From positions 40,403 through 88,088 of the forward strand of contig JASEEX010000001.1 in assembly GCA_030019415.1 (NCBI GenBank): 47,686 bases of DNA, in the 5' to 3' direction. A program made the translations under genes and the position numbers. The stretch comes from Thermodesulfovibrionales bacterium. GTDB taxonomy: Bacteria > Nitrospirota > Thermodesulfovibrionia > Thermodesulfovibrionales > SM23-35. Positions 19,000-28,730 of this stretch are shown in pieces. The notes under the pieces are model-generated. The model did not search any database, was not told the DNA's origin, and was given only the letters and a program-made list of their open reading frames with translations. Numbering within the stretch: position 1 is the stretch's first letter; every line of letters starts with the position of its first letter.

Positions 19000-20862
19000 T
19001 TATTTACTTATAGGTATTGGCTTCTCAGGGACTTTTATCTGTTTCCCAGAAACCTTAACCACTGCCGAAAAGCGCTTTGGACAAACATCAAAACATGTCC
19101 CGCATTTAATGCACCTTTCGTGGTTAATAACATGAATCAGTTTTTTGCCGCCAGAGATCGCCCCAACAGGGCAATTCTTGAAACAAATTCTGCATCCTTT
19201 ACATTTCTCCGGGAGAATGTAGAAAGAAATTAATTCTTTGCATACTAAAGCTGGACACCTTTTATTATTAATATGTTCTTCATACTCGCTACGAAAGTAA
19301 CGAATAGTAGTGAGTACCGGATTTGGTGCTGTCTGTCCCAGACCGCAAAGGGAGCCTAACTTAACAGTATTAGCCAATCTCTCTAATAGTTCAACATCAC
19401 CAGGCACTCCATCGCCTTTAGTTATCCGTTCCAAGATAATTAACATCTGTCTTGTCCCCACACGGCAAGGAACACACTTACCACAGGATTCTGCTTGGGT
19501 AAAGATAAGAAAATATCTGGCTATATCAACCACGCAGGTATCCTCGTCCATTACTATCATGCCACCTGAGCCCATGATAGAACCAGCATCAGCAAGAGAT
19601 TCATAATCAATAGGTAGATTGAGCATAGATGCTGGGAGACACCCACCAGAAGGCCCGCCAGTCTGTGCTGCTTTAAATTTCCTGCCGCCTGAAATCCCGC
19701 CGCCAATCTCATAAATAAGTTCACGTAATTCAATACCCATAGGCACTTCTACTAAACCAGAGTTGGCTATTTTCCCTGTCAAAGCGAAAACGACTGTCCC
19801 TTTGCTTTTTTCCGTTCCAATGCCTGAATACCAGTTACTGCCTTTAGCAATAATTACTGGTACACTGGCTAACGTTTTGACATTATTGATAATAGTAGGT
19901 TTTCCCCAAAGTCCAGAGATTGCTGGGAAGGGAGGGCGTGTGCGTGGCATTCCACGTTTACCTTCAATTGAGGCTATAAGGGCCGTTTCTTCTCCGCAGA
20001 CAAAGGCTCCAGCTCCTTCTTTGATCTTTATATGAAAATTGAAACCAGAACCTAAAATGTCGTTACCAAGGAAGCCATGCTCTTCCATTTGACGTAAGGC
20101 TATCCTTAATCTTTCCAAAGCTAACGGGTATTCAGCCCGGCAATAAATATAGCCCTGGTTAGCGCCAATAGCATAAGCACCGATAAGCATCCCTTCCAAG
20201 ACTGAATGAGGATCAGCTTCTAATATTGAGCGATCCATAAAGGCTCCGGGGTCACCTTCGTCAGCATTACAGATGATATATTTTTCATTGCCCGGTGACC
20301 TGTGACAGAGATCCCATTTGAGGCCGGTTAAAAAGCCAGCCCCACCTCGACCTCGAAGCCCGGAACTACTTATCTCAGAAATCACTTGTTCAGGGGTCAT
20401 CTCAGTAAGTACTTTCTTTAATGATTCATAACCACCAACAGCCAGATAATCACCTATATTTTCAGGATTAATGTGTCCACAGTTACGCAGAATGATACGT
20501 TGTTGCCGACTGTAAAAGGGAATATCCCGAGAGCAGGGTATGGTTTCTCCAGTCGAGGGATGGCGATAAAAGAGTCTATCAACAAACTTACCTTTTTTAA
20601 GATGTTGCTGAACAATGTCTGTTACATCTTCTTCTTTAACTTCTGAGTAAAAAATGCCACCGGGTTCAATGTCAACAATTGGACCACGTTGACAAAAGCC
20701 ATGACAGCCGGTGAAGTTGATGAGAACATTCTTAATCTTTAAACTATCCACCTGCTGCTTTAAGGATTTGTAAATATTGAGAGAACCACCAGAAATACAC
20801 CCCGTGCCCAAACAAACATGAACAATGTACCTCTTCTTTGATGTCCTATTTATTTTCCCCAT
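19000..20862 (-). CDS. NuoF/HndC-like NADH-binding flavin subunit of the formate dehydrogenase complex
   Basis: FMN/NAD-binding electron-input subunit. It has an N-terminal thioredoxin-like [2Fe-2S] domain (CLGTGC and GCHGFC), then the NuoF core with GRGGAGFLTGLKW, NADEGDPGAF and GAGAFVCGEETAL, and the [4Fe-4S] motif SCGKCVPCRVGT. A C-terminal bacterial ferredoxin domain with two clusters (CKGCRICFKNCP, CIKCGTCFDVCP) follows. These extra domains are typical of bifurcating hydrogenase/formate dehydrogenase subunits, not of plain complex I NuoF. The track starts at GTG 20880; the ATG at 20862 overlaps the nuoE-like stop by 17 bp and is preferred (620 residues). Confidence 0.9.
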   Translation of the reverse strand: MGKINRTSKKRYIVHVCLGTGCISGGSLNIYKSLKQQVDSLKIKNVLINFTGCHGFCQRGPIVDIEPGGIFYSEVKEEDVTDIVQQHLKKGKFVDRLFYRHPSTGETIPCSRDIPFYSRQQRIILRNCGHINPENIGDYLAVGGYESLKKVLTEMTPEQVISEISSSGLRGRGGAGFLTGLKWDLCHRSPGNEKYIICNADEGDPGAFMDRSILEADPHSVLEGMLIGAYAIGANQGYIYCRAEYPLALERLRIALRQMEEHGFLGNDILGSGFNFHIKIKEGAGAFVCGEETALIASIEGKRGMPRTRPPFPAISGLWGKPTIINNVKTLASVPVIIAKGSNWYSGIGTEKSKGTVVFALTGKIANSGLVEVPMGIELRELIYEIGGGISGGRKFKAAQTGGPSGGCLPASMLNLPIDYESLADAGSIMGSGGMIVMDEDTCVVDIARYFLIFTQAESCGKCVPCRVGTRQMLIILERITKGDGVPGDVELLERLANTVKLGSLCGLGQTAPNPVLTTIRYFRSEYEEHINNKRCPALVCKELISFYILPEKCKGCRICFKNCPVGAISGGKKLIHVINHERCIKCGTCFDVCPKRFSAVVKVSGKQIKVPEKPIPISK

Positions 20863-21307
20863 AAGTTTGTAAAACCCCACGAACCTTAGGTAATTTCATC
20901 TTTGTGTATACAGTTTTATCCACCACCATCACAGGAGCTAAGGCACAGCAACCCAGGCAGGCTACTCTTTCTAAACTAAATTTATAGTCCTCGGTCGTCT
21001 CTCCCGGTGAGACACCCAGTTCTCTTGTTACTTCGTCTAAAATACGCTCCCCACCGCTGACATGGCAAGCTGTCCCTAAACAAACTCTGATTACGTGATC
21101 GCCACATCTGGTAAAGCGAAATTGAGCATAAAAAGAGGCAACCCCGAAGACCTCAGTTTCTGACATTCGGGAAAACTTTGCTATCTCTGAAATCACTTCT
21201 TGAGATAAGTATCCTAATTTATCCTGGACTTTCTGAAGAATAGGGATTACTGCCCCTTTCTCTCCCTTATACTCATTGAATATTTCAACTAATTTGGTTA
21301 TAAACAT
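20846..21307 (-). CDS. NuoE/HndA-like [2Fe-2S] thioredoxin-fold subunit
   Basis: A 153-residue electron-transfer subunit with a helical N-terminus and the four cysteines of the NuoE cluster in CLGTACH and ACLGCCALAPV. GAGG lies 3 nt before the ATG. It overlaps the NuoF-like gene and comes 63 bp after pntB on the same strand. In this setting it belongs to the formate dehydrogenase module, although docking on the NuoEFG-less complex I encoded next door is conceivable. Confidence 0.9.
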   Translation of the reverse strand: MFITKLVEIFNEYKGEKGAVIPILQKVQDKLGYLSQEVISEIAKFSRMSETEVFGVASFYAQFRFTRCGDHVIRVCLGTACHVSGGERILDEVTRELGVSPGETTEDYKFSLERVACLGCCALAPVMVVDKTVYTKMKLPKVRGVLQTYGENK

Positions 21308-21320
21308 TAGCCTCGAGTTC

Positions 21321-21344
21321 CATGGTGTTACCCATGGTGTTACC
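21321..21344. repeat. 12-bp direct repeat before the nuoE-like gene
   Basis: CATGGTGTTACC occurs twice in perfect tandem in the 63-bp gap between pntB and the nuoE homologue. The role is unknown. Confidence 0.7.
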
Positions 21345-21370
21345 TGTGATTAAAGGATTTCACGAAAATT

Positions 21371-22798
21371 CTAAGTTCTCAGCTCTCTATATTCTTTGAC
21401 CAATTCTGTTAGCGCAGGTTTCGCATCACTGAATATCATGACTGTGTTGTCGTTAGCAAATAATGGGTTAGGTACCCCTGAGAATCCTGGACTTAGACTT
21501 CTTTTTATTACTATGACGCTCCGGCATTTATCTACGTCCAGTATTGGCATGCCATATAGCGGGGAATCTTTTGCATACCTTGCTGTAGGATTAACAACAT
21601 CGTTAGCACCAACAACTACAGCAACATCGGTATCAGGTAAAAGCTCGTTACTCTCTTCTAAGGTTTTTAATTTATCATAGGGCACATCAACCTCCGCAAG
21701 TAATACACTCATGTGTCCTGGCATACGACCTGCAACTGGATGAATAGCAAAATATACTTCTATACCATCTTTTTCAAGCTCAGCCATTAGATCTCTTACA
21801 GGACCTTGTGCCTGTGCTACAGCCAGACCATAACCTGGTACTATGGCGACCCTTTTTGATGCCTCAAGGATCATAACAGCTTCCTCAGGTGTTGTTGATT
21901 TTATTCTACCGGCGTAAATATCTTCACCGCCTTGCAGTTTGCTCATTTCTGGTGGTGTGATGTTTCCAAGAAGAATGCCGTAAAAATCTCTATTCATAGC
22001 CTTAGCCATTATACGTGTAAGTATCAACCCGGAAGCACCCACCAGAGAACCAACCATTATGAGACCATGAGTAAGGTATATAAATCCTACGGCACTTGCA
22101 GATAACCCAGCATACGATATAAATAATGCTATGATAACGGGCATGTCTGCACCGCCGACAGCTATGGTTAACGAGATAGCTAATAGTGAAGCAGATACAA
22201 GTATTCCGATAAGATAGTAAATATTATATGGATCATTAACGAGCAATATACCCGAGACTGCACTTATGGATAGAAGTAGAAGGTTTATAATATTTTTACC
22301 TGGTATAACCACTGGTCTTTCCGTAATAAGTCCTTGGAGTTTAGCAAATGCCATCATACTGCCCCAGAATGTTAAAGTACCTATAAATGTGCCGACTGAG
22401 ATCGCTGAATAAAAATGCAGTGATGTTACATTTCTCGGCAATTCTTTCTGTATAAATGCTGACACACCAACAAGGGCTGAAACTGCACCACCGAATCCAT
22501 TTAATATGGCAACATACTGCGGTATTGCCCGCAGATCCAGTGCATAAGCAGAAATAGCACCTATTATTGACCCAATTGCAAGACCTATTATGATTAATTT
22601 ATAAGTAAGGATACCATGATACATCAGTGTAATAGTTATAGCTATAAGCATTCCTACAGCACTTACAACGTTGCCCCTTCTGGCAGTTCTTGGAGATGTC
22701 AGTAATCTCAACCCAAAGATGAAGAACAGGACAGTTATAAGATAAAACACCGCCTGATATTTATTAGCCACGTTTCTTATAATGTTTACAATATCCAA
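21371..22798 (-). CDS. pntB: NAD(P) transhydrogenase beta subunit
   Basis: Membrane and NADP(H)-binding subunit of the proton-translocating transhydrogenase. The N-terminal half is a bundle of hydrophobic helices. The C-terminal dIII domain contains VPGYGLAVAQAQ, HPVAGRMPGHM and GANDVVNPTA, which bind NADP. It has 475 residues. The start is a TTG (DIVNIIRNVANKYQ) preceded by AAGGAAGGA. It is third in a pntAA-pntAB-pntB series and the same strand continues into the formate dehydrogenase genes. Confidence 0.94.
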   Translation of the reverse strand: MDIVNIIRNVANKYQAVFYLITVLFFIFGLRLLTSPRTARRGNVVSAVGMLIAITITLMYHGILTYKLIIIGLAIGSIIGAISAYALDLRAIPQYVAILNGFGGAVSALVGVSAFIQKELPRNVTSLHFYSAISVGTFIGTLTFWGSMMAFAKLQGLITERPVVIPGKNIINLLLLSISAVSGILLVNDPYNIYYLIGILVSASLLAISLTIAVGGADMPVIIALFISYAGLSASAVGFIYLTHGLIMVGSLVGASGLILTRIMAKAMNRDFYGILLGNITPPEMSKLQGGEDIYAGRIKSTTPEEAVMILEASKRVAIVPGYGLAVAQAQGPVRDLMAELEKDGIEVYFAIHPVAGRMPGHMSVLLAEVDVPYDKLKTLEESNELLPDTDVAVVVGANDVVNPTARYAKDSPLYGMPILDVDKCRSVIVIKRSLSPGFSGVPNPLFANDNTVMIFSDAKPALTELVKEYRELRT

Positions 22799-22856
22799 TT
22801 TAAATCCTTCCTTATATTACAGTTAAGTGAAAAATAGTTTGGAGTTAAAGGGAGGT

Positions 22857-23147
22857 CTACTTTTTCTTTTTATTACCTTTGAACATACTTAACATTCTAT
22901 CCGCTATCAAGTATCCACCTACCACATTAACAGTCCCAAGTAATAAAGCAGAAAAACCAAGTATCCGAGCAGATAAAGTGTTACCTGTTCCAGCAGCCTC
23001 AATTGCACTTACCACCATTATAGCGGCCATAGCATGCGAAGCAACAACCAGTGGTGTATGTAATATAGGTGGAACTTTTGTTACAACCTCAAAACCAATT
23101 ATCAAAGCTAATACAAACAAAATTAAAGCAGCCATCAGTGGATCCAT
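22857..23147 (-). CDS. pntAB: NAD(P) transhydrogenase alpha subunit, membrane part
   Basis: A 96-residue protein with three membrane helices, corresponding to the membrane domain that is fused to the alpha subunit in some bacteria but separate in the three-gene type. GGAGG lies 5 nt upstream of the ATG. Its start overlaps the pntAA stop by one base (TAATG), a sign of coupled translation. It ends in a lysine-rich tail. Confidence 0.93.
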   Translation of the reverse strand: MDPLMAALILFVLALIIGFEVVTKVPPILHTPLVVASHAMAAIMVVSAIEAAGTGNTLSARILGFSALLLGTVNVVGGYLIADRMLSMFKGNKKKK

Positions 23148-24310
23148 TAAAACCTCCCCTGAGATTTTGCTAGAGCTTGTTTTACAATATCACTGATAAT
23201 TTCACCATTCTGTGTAACAAGTGTACCTCTTACTATTTCATCAGATGTGTCTATATTTAACTGTCTATCTTTTACAATGAGTTGCAAGAAATTTTTTATG
23301 TTGTTGGAATACATCTGGCTTGCATGTACTGGTATATCACTCGGTGCATTAACGAGACCTACTATTTTCACACCGTTATAATCTACAATTTCACCGGGTC
23401 TGGTAAGTTCGCAATTTCCTCCCTTTTCTGCTGCTAAATCAATTACAACTGATCCAGATTTCATTCTTTTTACCATCTCCTCTGTTACGAGTACAGGGGC
23501 TTTCTTACCAGGAACTGAAGCAGTGGTTATGACTACATCTGATGCTTCTATAACTTTTAACATCATCTCCCTTTGTTTTTTATAAAATTCTTCCGACATT
23601 GCTTTAGCATATCCTGATCTATCGCTTGCTTCTTTCGTTTCAAGACCAAGTTCTATAAACTTGGCGCCCAAACTTTGTACCTGCTCTTTTACTTCAGGTC
23701 TTACATCGTATGCTTCAACAATAGCACCGATTTTTCTTGCAACAGCTATTGCCTGTAATCCAGCGACTCCAATCCCTATTATAAATACTTTTGCAGGCAG
23801 GAGAGTACCAGCAGCTGTCATCAGCATTGGAAATATCTTTGAGTATATATCCGCAGCAACAATAACAGCTCTATATCCTGCTATAGTTGCCATTGAACTT
23901 AGAACATCCATACCTTGTGCCCTTGTTATTCGTGGCATCAATTCCATTGCAAACGCTGTAACTCCAGATTCAGCAACTTTCTGGATTATGTCGGGATTGG
24001 CTAGTGGTTCCATCATACCGACTATAGTTGCATCTTTCTTTATAACATTTAGATCGCTGAGGTTGTTTTTATCAGCACCGGGTCCTCTTACATAACATAT
24101 TATATCAGCATTCCTTAAAACCTCTTCTCTGCTTGAGACAACCTCAGCACCTGCTTTTTTGTAATCACCATCGCTTATGAAGGCTCCGAGACCAGCACCA
24201 CTCTGAACAACAACATCAAGACCAAGTTTTTTTAGATTCGCAACATTTTGAGGTATGACTGCAACTCTCCTCTCATTAGGAAAAGTCTCTTTAACTACTC
24301 CTAACTTCAT
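23147..24310 (-). CDS. pntAA: NAD(P) transhydrogenase alpha subunit, NAD-binding part
   Basis: Soluble dI subunit that binds NAD(H). KLGVVKETFPNERRVAVIP at the start, MDVLSSMATIAGYRAV, the Rossmann segment VFIIGIGVAGLQAIA and the mobile-loop region with YAKAMSEEF fit the alanine dehydrogenase/PntA family. The track begins at ATG 24325; the ATG at 24310 has GAGGAG 8 nt upstream and the family's usual N-terminus (387 residues). It is the first gene of the long minus-strand run and diverges from nuoA. Confidence 0.94.
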   Translation of the reverse strand: MKLGVVKETFPNERRVAVIPQNVANLKKLGLDVVVQSGAGLGAFISDGDYKKAGAEVVSSREEVLRNADIICYVRGPGADKNNLSDLNVIKKDATIVGMMEPLANPDIIQKVAESGVTAFAMELMPRITRAQGMDVLSSMATIAGYRAVIVAADIYSKIFPMLMTAAGTLLPAKVFIIGIGVAGLQAIAVARKIGAIVEAYDVRPEVKEQVQSLGAKFIELGLETKEASDRSGYAKAMSEEFYKKQREMMLKVIEASDVVITTASVPGKKAPVLVTEEMVKRMKSGSVVIDLAAEKGGNCELTRPGEIVDYNGVKIVGLVNAPSDIPVHASQMYSNNIKNFLQLIVKDRQLNIDTSDEIVRGTLVTQNGEIISDIVKQALAKSQGRF

Positions 24311-24428
24311 ATACCCGCTCCTCATGCTAAGAATTTGCGGATATAAAGTCTATATGAACGGGTCAAAAATTGCAAGGAAGGGAGCTCAACCTGATTTTAA
24401 AATTTCAAGAATGGTTCTAATTTTTTAC

Positions 24429-24458
24429 TTGACAAAGACTGACGCTTTTAAGTATAAC
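24429..24458 (+). promoter_or_regulatory. Predicted promoter of the nuo operon
   Basis: TTGACA (24429-24434) and TATAAC (24453-24458) are separated by 18 bp. Transcription would start around 24464-24467, only a few bases before the nuoA ATG at 24469, and no Shine-Dalgarno is visible. The mRNA may be leaderless or nearly so. Confidence 0.65.
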
Positions 24459-24468
24459 ATAAACGCTT

Positions 24469-24843
24469 ATGCCCGGAACCTACATACCATCAGAGTATTT
24501 GCCTGTCCTTATCTTCCTGATGGTCTCAGTGACCCTCGGTTTTGCCCTTTTATTAATTTCTTCAGGGATATTAGGTCTAAAAAGGGCATATTCAGAAAAA
24601 TTCACCCCTTATGAGTCAGGTGTTCCTCCTGTTGGGGAACCACGCTACAGGTTCTCCGTCCGATTCTACATAATTGCTATGCTCTTCGTAATATTCGATA
24701 TTGAAGCTGTTTACCTTTACCCATGGGCAATAGTATTCGACAAAATCGGGTTATATGCATTTATTGAAATGGTCATCTTTATCGTAATACTTCTTGTAGG
24801 TTTCATTTACGTATGGAAAAAGGAGGGCTTTAAGTGGGATTGA
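24469..24843 (+). CDS. nuoA: NADH-quinone oxidoreductase subunit A
   Basis: Three-helix membrane subunit of complex I at the membrane/peripheral-arm junction. [17 protein letters not shown], the conserved loop [11 protein letters not shown] and [23 protein letters not shown] are diagnostic. It has 124 residues. It is the first gene of the eleven-gene operon and overlaps nuoB by 10 bp. Confidence 0.96.
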   Translation: MPGTYIPSEYLPVLIFLMVSVTLGFALLLISSGILGLKRAYSEKFTPYESGVPPVGEPRYRFSVRFYIIAMLFVIFDIEAVYLYPWAIVFDKIGLYAFIEMVIFIVILLVGFIYVWKKEGFKWD

Positions 24844-25358
24844 TTGAGATATCTGTTCCGGGGCTCATTGAGGTAGAAAAGGGCACAAAGGTACTACCTC
24901 CAAATGTTATTTTAACATCATTTAACAAGGTAGTTAACTGGTCAAGGTTTTCATCCCTCTGGCCCATGACATTCGGGCTTGCATGTTGTGCGATAGAGAT
25001 GATGACTACAGGCTCAAGTCATTATGACCTTGATAGAATGGGTATCATATTCAGGGCTTCCCCAAGGCAGTCAGACTGCTTGATTGTTGCTGGAACTGTA
25101 ACAAAAAAGATAGCCTCTGTAGTGAGGAGGGTCTATGACCAGATGCCAGAACCCAGATATGTGATTGCAATGGGAAGCTGTGCCTGTACTGGCAATATAT
25201 ATAATGTTTACAGTGTAGTTCAAGGGGTTGATACCTTCCTGCCTGTTGATGTATATATACCAGGTTGTCCACCAAGGCCAGAGGCATTTATCGACGGAAT
25301 TATCAGGCTTCAGGAGAAGATGAGAAGGGAACAGTTCAGGTGGAGCCACTGGAGGTAA
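24834..25358 (+). CDS. nuoB: NADH-quinone oxidoreductase subunit B
   Basis: Carries the terminal [4Fe-4S] cluster N2 that passes electrons to quinone. The ligand cysteines are seen in [17 protein letters not shown] and [10 protein letters not shown]. It has 174 residues and starts at a GTG overlapping nuoA, giving [17 protein letters not shown], a normal N-terminus. Confidence 0.96.
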   Translation: MGLIEISVPGLIEVEKGTKVLPPNVILTSFNKVVNWSRFSSLWPMTFGLACCAIEMMTTGSSHYDLDRMGIIFRASPRQSDCLIVAGTVTKKIASVVRRVYDQMPEPRYVIAMGSCACTGNIYNVYSVVQGVDTFLPVDVYIPGCPPRPEAFIDGIIRLQEKMRREQFRWSHWR

Positions 25359-25362
25359 AGAT

Positions 25363-25896
25363 ATGGAACCACAGGAGATAGCAGAGAAGATCAAAGAAAG
25401 ATTCCCTGATGAGGTTATTGATATAACCAGCTTTAGAGATCAGGTTTCTGTCATCGCAAAGAAAGAAAGAATCGTTGATATATGTAGATATCTCCATGAT
25501 GACCCCCATCTACATTTTGATTTTCTTGTAGATCTCTGTGGTGTTGATTACCTTGATAAAAAAGTTCCGAGATTCGAGGTTGTATATAACCTTTATTCCA
25601 TAAAATATCGCCACAGGATACGGTTAAAGGCACAGGTTCCTGAGGATAACCCACGTATCGATACCGTGACATCTATGTGGGCAGGTGCTAACTGGCATGA
25701 GAGGGAATGTTTTGATATGTATGGCATAGTATTCAGAGGTCATCCTGACCTAAGGAGGATCCTCATGCCTGAGGATTGGGAAGGTTATCCATTGAGAAAA
25801 GATTATCCTGTTAAAGGTCCTGAGAAGGAATGGCCTGGATTTCAGGAGGTGCTTGATAAGGCAAAGGCATTCAGGGAGTTTGAATGGAAGAAATAA
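25363..25896 (+). CDS. nuoC: NADH-quinone oxidoreductase subunit C
   Basis: The 30-kDa-type subunit of the peripheral arm, packing against NuoD. The family signature [25 protein letters not shown] is complete. At 177 residues it is separate from NuoD, not fused. GGAGG lies 7 nt before the ATG. It overlaps nuoD by 13 bp. Confidence 0.95.
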   Translation: MEPQEIAEKIKERFPDEVIDITSFRDQVSVIAKKERIVDICRYLHDDPHLHFDFLVDLCGVDYLDKKVPRFEVVYNLYSIKYRHRIRLKAQVPEDNPRIDTVTSMWAGANWHERECFDMYGIVFRGHPDLRRILMPEDWEGYPLRKDYPVKGPEKEWPGFQEVLDKAKAFREFEWKK

Positions 25897-27125
25897 GCAG
25901 GAACCAGCCACCATCTGATATCAGGATAGCACCTGAACTTCATACAAGGGAAATAACCCTGAACATGGGGCCTCAGCACCCTGCTACCCATGGAGTTTTA
26001 AGACTGGTGCTTGAACTTGATGGTGAGACAATTGTTAAATGCACTCCATATGTGGGTTACCTTCATAGAGGCACTGAGAAACTCGGTGAAAACAGGACAT
26101 ATCTTTCTGCCCTTCCCCTTACCGACCGTTTAGATTATGTTTCTTCAATGAATAACAATATCGGCTATGTTGTTGCTGTTGAAAGACTCCTTGGAATAGA
26201 GCCACCTGAAAGGGCAAAGTTTATAAGGACTATGGTGGCTGAAATGGGAAGGATATCGAACCATCTCCTCTGGCTCGGAACCCATGCACTCGATATAGGT
26301 GCCATAACACCATTCCTCTATGTCTTCAGAGAAAGGGAAAGGATAATGGACCTCTTTGAGGAACTATGCGGAGCAAGGCTTACTGTAAGTTATCCGAGGA
26401 TTGGAGGTGTCAGGAATGATGTATCCCAGAAATTCCTCGATGACCTCTATGCCTTCACAGAGGAGTTTCCAGGAAGGATAGATGAGTACGAAACCCTTTT
26501 GACCGTAAACAGGATATGGCTAAGGAGGACAAAGGGAGTCGGCGTTATCCCAGCGGAGGAGGCTATTAACTGGGGGCTTACAGGCCCTGTATTGAGGGGC
26601 TCAGGCGTTAGATATGATATAAGGAAGTTTGCACCCTATGACGCATATGATAAGGTTGAGTTTGAAATTCCTATAGGCTACAATGGCGATGTATATGACA
26701 GATATATGGTCAGGATAATAGAGATGGGGCAGGCAAACAGGATAATAAGGCAGTGTATTGAAAAATTGCCGAAAGGCCCCATAACGATTGATAGCCCTTT
26801 TACCCTTCCACCAAAGGGGTCTTTATCAAGGAGAGATAAGGAACGCTTTAATAAAGACTATTACAGCCGTCATTTTGTCTTAGCTAAGAGTGGTCCTAAA
26901 GAAGCTCCTCAGGGAGAAATCTATGTTGCAACAGAGGTGCCAAAAGGCGAACTCGGCTTTTACTTTATAAGCGATGGCACGGGGAGGCCTTACAGGATGA
27001 GGATAAGGGCACCATCTTTTGTGCATGCCTCTGCATTGCCAAGGTTGTGTGAAGGAGGCCTCGTGGCAGATGTTATTTCGAATATCGGCTCTATTGATAT
27101 AGTTTTGGGAGAATGTGATAGATAG
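25884..27125 (+). CDS. nuoD: NADH-quinone oxidoreductase subunit D
   Basis: The 49-kDa subunit that, with NuoB, forms the quinone-reduction site. [25 protein letters not shown], the hydrogenase-like core (RIGGVRNDV) and the C-terminal LGECDR are present. It has 413 residues, the usual size for an unfused NuoD. Confidence 0.96.
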   Translation: MEEISRNQPPSDIRIAPELHTREITLNMGPQHPATHGVLRLVLELDGETIVKCTPYVGYLHRGTEKLGENRTYLSALPLTDRLDYVSSMNNNIGYVVAVERLLGIEPPERAKFIRTMVAEMGRISNHLLWLGTHALDIGAITPFLYVFRERERIMDLFEELCGARLTVSYPRIGGVRNDVSQKFLDDLYAFTEEFPGRIDEYETLLTVNRIWLRRTKGVGVIPAEEAINWGLTGPVLRGSGVRYDIRKFAPYDAYDKVEFEIPIGYNGDVYDRYMVRIIEMGQANRIIRQCIEKLPKGPITIDSPFTLPPKGSLSRRDKERFNKDYYSRHFVLAKSGPKEAPQGEIYVATEVPKGELGFYFISDGTGRPYRMRIRAPSFVHASALPRLCEGGLVADVISNIGSIDIVLGECDR

Positions 27126-27133
27126 GGATAGAA

Positions 27134-28198
27134 ATGTTTGAAAATATAATCCGACCTGAGACTTTAGAACCCATAGTAAGGTCCGTAATAAACATTGGAA
27201 TCATCCTCATTAACATAGCAATTATAGTTGGCATAGCACTCTTTCATGTTGCCTATGCTACCTATTTTGAAAGAAAGACAATAGGCCATATGCAGGTGAG
27301 GCTGGGCCCTATAGAGGTTGGCCCCCACGGTATACTTCAGCCCATCGCAGATGGCTTAAAATTGCTCTTCAAGGAGGATGTCATCCCTCAGGTTGCAGAC
27401 AGAACAGTATTCTATATCGCTCCTGTTATATTTTTTACTGCGGCCATGACTTCTTTAGCCGTTATCCCCTTCTTTGAGAAATTTGTTATTGCTGATATAA
27501 ATATTGGCCTCCTGTTTCTCTTTGCCATGTCCTCACTGGGTGCTTATGGAATCGTTATGTCTGGTTGGGCTTCAAACTCAAAATACGCCTTTTTAGGTGG
27601 GCTGAGGTCAGCAGCCCAGGTCTTAAGTTATGAGATAGCTATGGGGCTAAGCCTTGTGGGAGTTATGATTATGGCAGGTTCTTTAAACCTTTCGGAGATA
27701 GTAAAGGCCCAGCAGACTTATCCCCTCGGGCTCTACCTGATTCCACAGATTCTCGGATTTGGGGTATTCCTGATAGCTATGTTTGCAGAGACGGGCAGGT
27801 GCCCCTTTGACCTTCCAGAGGCAGAAAGTGAACTTGTTGCAGGGTATTTTGTTGAATACAGCGGTTTCAGGTTTGCATTGTTCTTCCTCGGAGAATATAT
27901 TGGGATGTTCATAATGTCAAGTATTGCGGTGGTATGTTTCCTCGGGGGCTGGACAGTTCCTCAGTTTATCCTCGGGATTCCCCTTATCGGTGACATCCTT
28001 TCAAAGATACCTAACATAATCTGGTTCTTGTTAAAGGTTTACTTCTTTATATTCCTTTATTACTGGGTAAGGGCGACTGTTCCAAGATACAGATATGACC
28101 AGCTTATGGCTATAGGTTGGAAGATACTCATACCTGTTGCACTGGCAAACATAGTAATAACAGGATTAATAAAACTATGGGTTAAAGGCATGATTTAA
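27134..28198 (+). CDS. nuoH: NADH-quinone oxidoreductase subunit H
   Basis: Membrane subunit that lines the quinone chamber. It has eight or so helices with the diagnostic segments ERKTIGHMQVRLGP, GILQPIADGLKLLFKED, SYEIAMGLSLVGV and AETGRCPFDLPEAESELVAGY. It has 354 residues and lies 2 bp before nuoI. Confidence 0.97.
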   Translation: MFENIIRPETLEPIVRSVINIGIILINIAIIVGIALFHVAYATYFERKTIGHMQVRLGPIEVGPHGILQPIADGLKLLFKEDVIPQVADRTVFYIAPVIFFTAAMTSLAVIPFFEKFVIADINIGLLFLFAMSSLGAYGIVMSGWASNSKYAFLGGLRSAAQVLSYEIAMGLSLVGVMIMAGSLNLSEIVKAQQTYPLGLYLIPQILGFGVFLIAMFAETGRCPFDLPEAESELVAGYFVEYSGFRFALFFLGEYIGMFIMSSIAVVCFLGGWTVPQFILGIPLIGDILSKIPNIIWFLLKVYFFIFLYYWVRATVPRYRYDQLMAIGWKILIPVALANIVITGLIKLWVKGMI

Positions 28199-28199
28199 A

Positions 28200-28730
28200 A
28201 TGACAACCAAGGAACTTATCAGAAAGATATTTTTTGTGGAGATATTTAAGGGCATGGCCCTGACTTTTAGCAGGTTGTTCACACACGCCGTTACAAGGCG
28301 CTATCCCCATAAGATTAGGAGACCTGCTCAACCAGGTTTCAGGGGGCTACATGCCTGGTCAGGGGAGAGATGTGTGGGCTGTAAACTTTGCGCCGGGATC
28401 TGCCCGTCGCAGTGCATTTACATTGCCACGGAGACAGATAAGGAAACAAAAAAGCTTGTTGTTAAAAAATACGATATAGAAGTCCTTAGATGCCTTTTCT
28501 GCAGTTTTTGTGTAGAGGCGTGTCCGGAGGGCGCTTTAGCCCTCACAGAACATTACGAATATGCTGATTATTCGAGAGAGGCCCTGTACATGACAATGGA
28601 GAAGCTTCAGGCAAACTGGGATAAATATATGGCGGGAAAGGTGGAGGATTATTTCAAGAGATTCTGGGGACCAAGGCCTGAAGACTTTAGTACTCCAGAA
28701 GAACAGGCTGTCTTCAGAGGAAGGAAATAA
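28200..28730 (+). CDS. nuoI: NADH-quinone oxidoreductase subunit I
   Basis: Ferredoxin-like subunit carrying clusters N6a/N6b in CVGCKLCAGICP and CLFCSFCVEACP. It has 176 residues with an N-terminal amphipathic stretch. In 11-subunit complexes that lack NuoEFG, NuoI is the natural docking point for ferredoxin or another electron donor. Confidence 0.96.
   Translation: MTTKELIRKIFFVEIFKGMALTFSRLFTHAVTRRYPHKIRRPAQPGFRGLHAWSGERCVGCKLCAGICPSQCIYIATETDKETKKLVVKKYDIEVLRCLFCSFCVEACPEGALALTEHYEYADYSREALYMTMEKLQANWDKYMAGKVEDYFKRFWGPRPEDFSTPEEQAVFRGRK

Noticed and set aside
24255-24614. 119-residue plus-strand ORF across the nuo promoter
   Set aside because: It overlaps pntAA antisense, the promoter and nuoA in another frame, and resembles no protein family.
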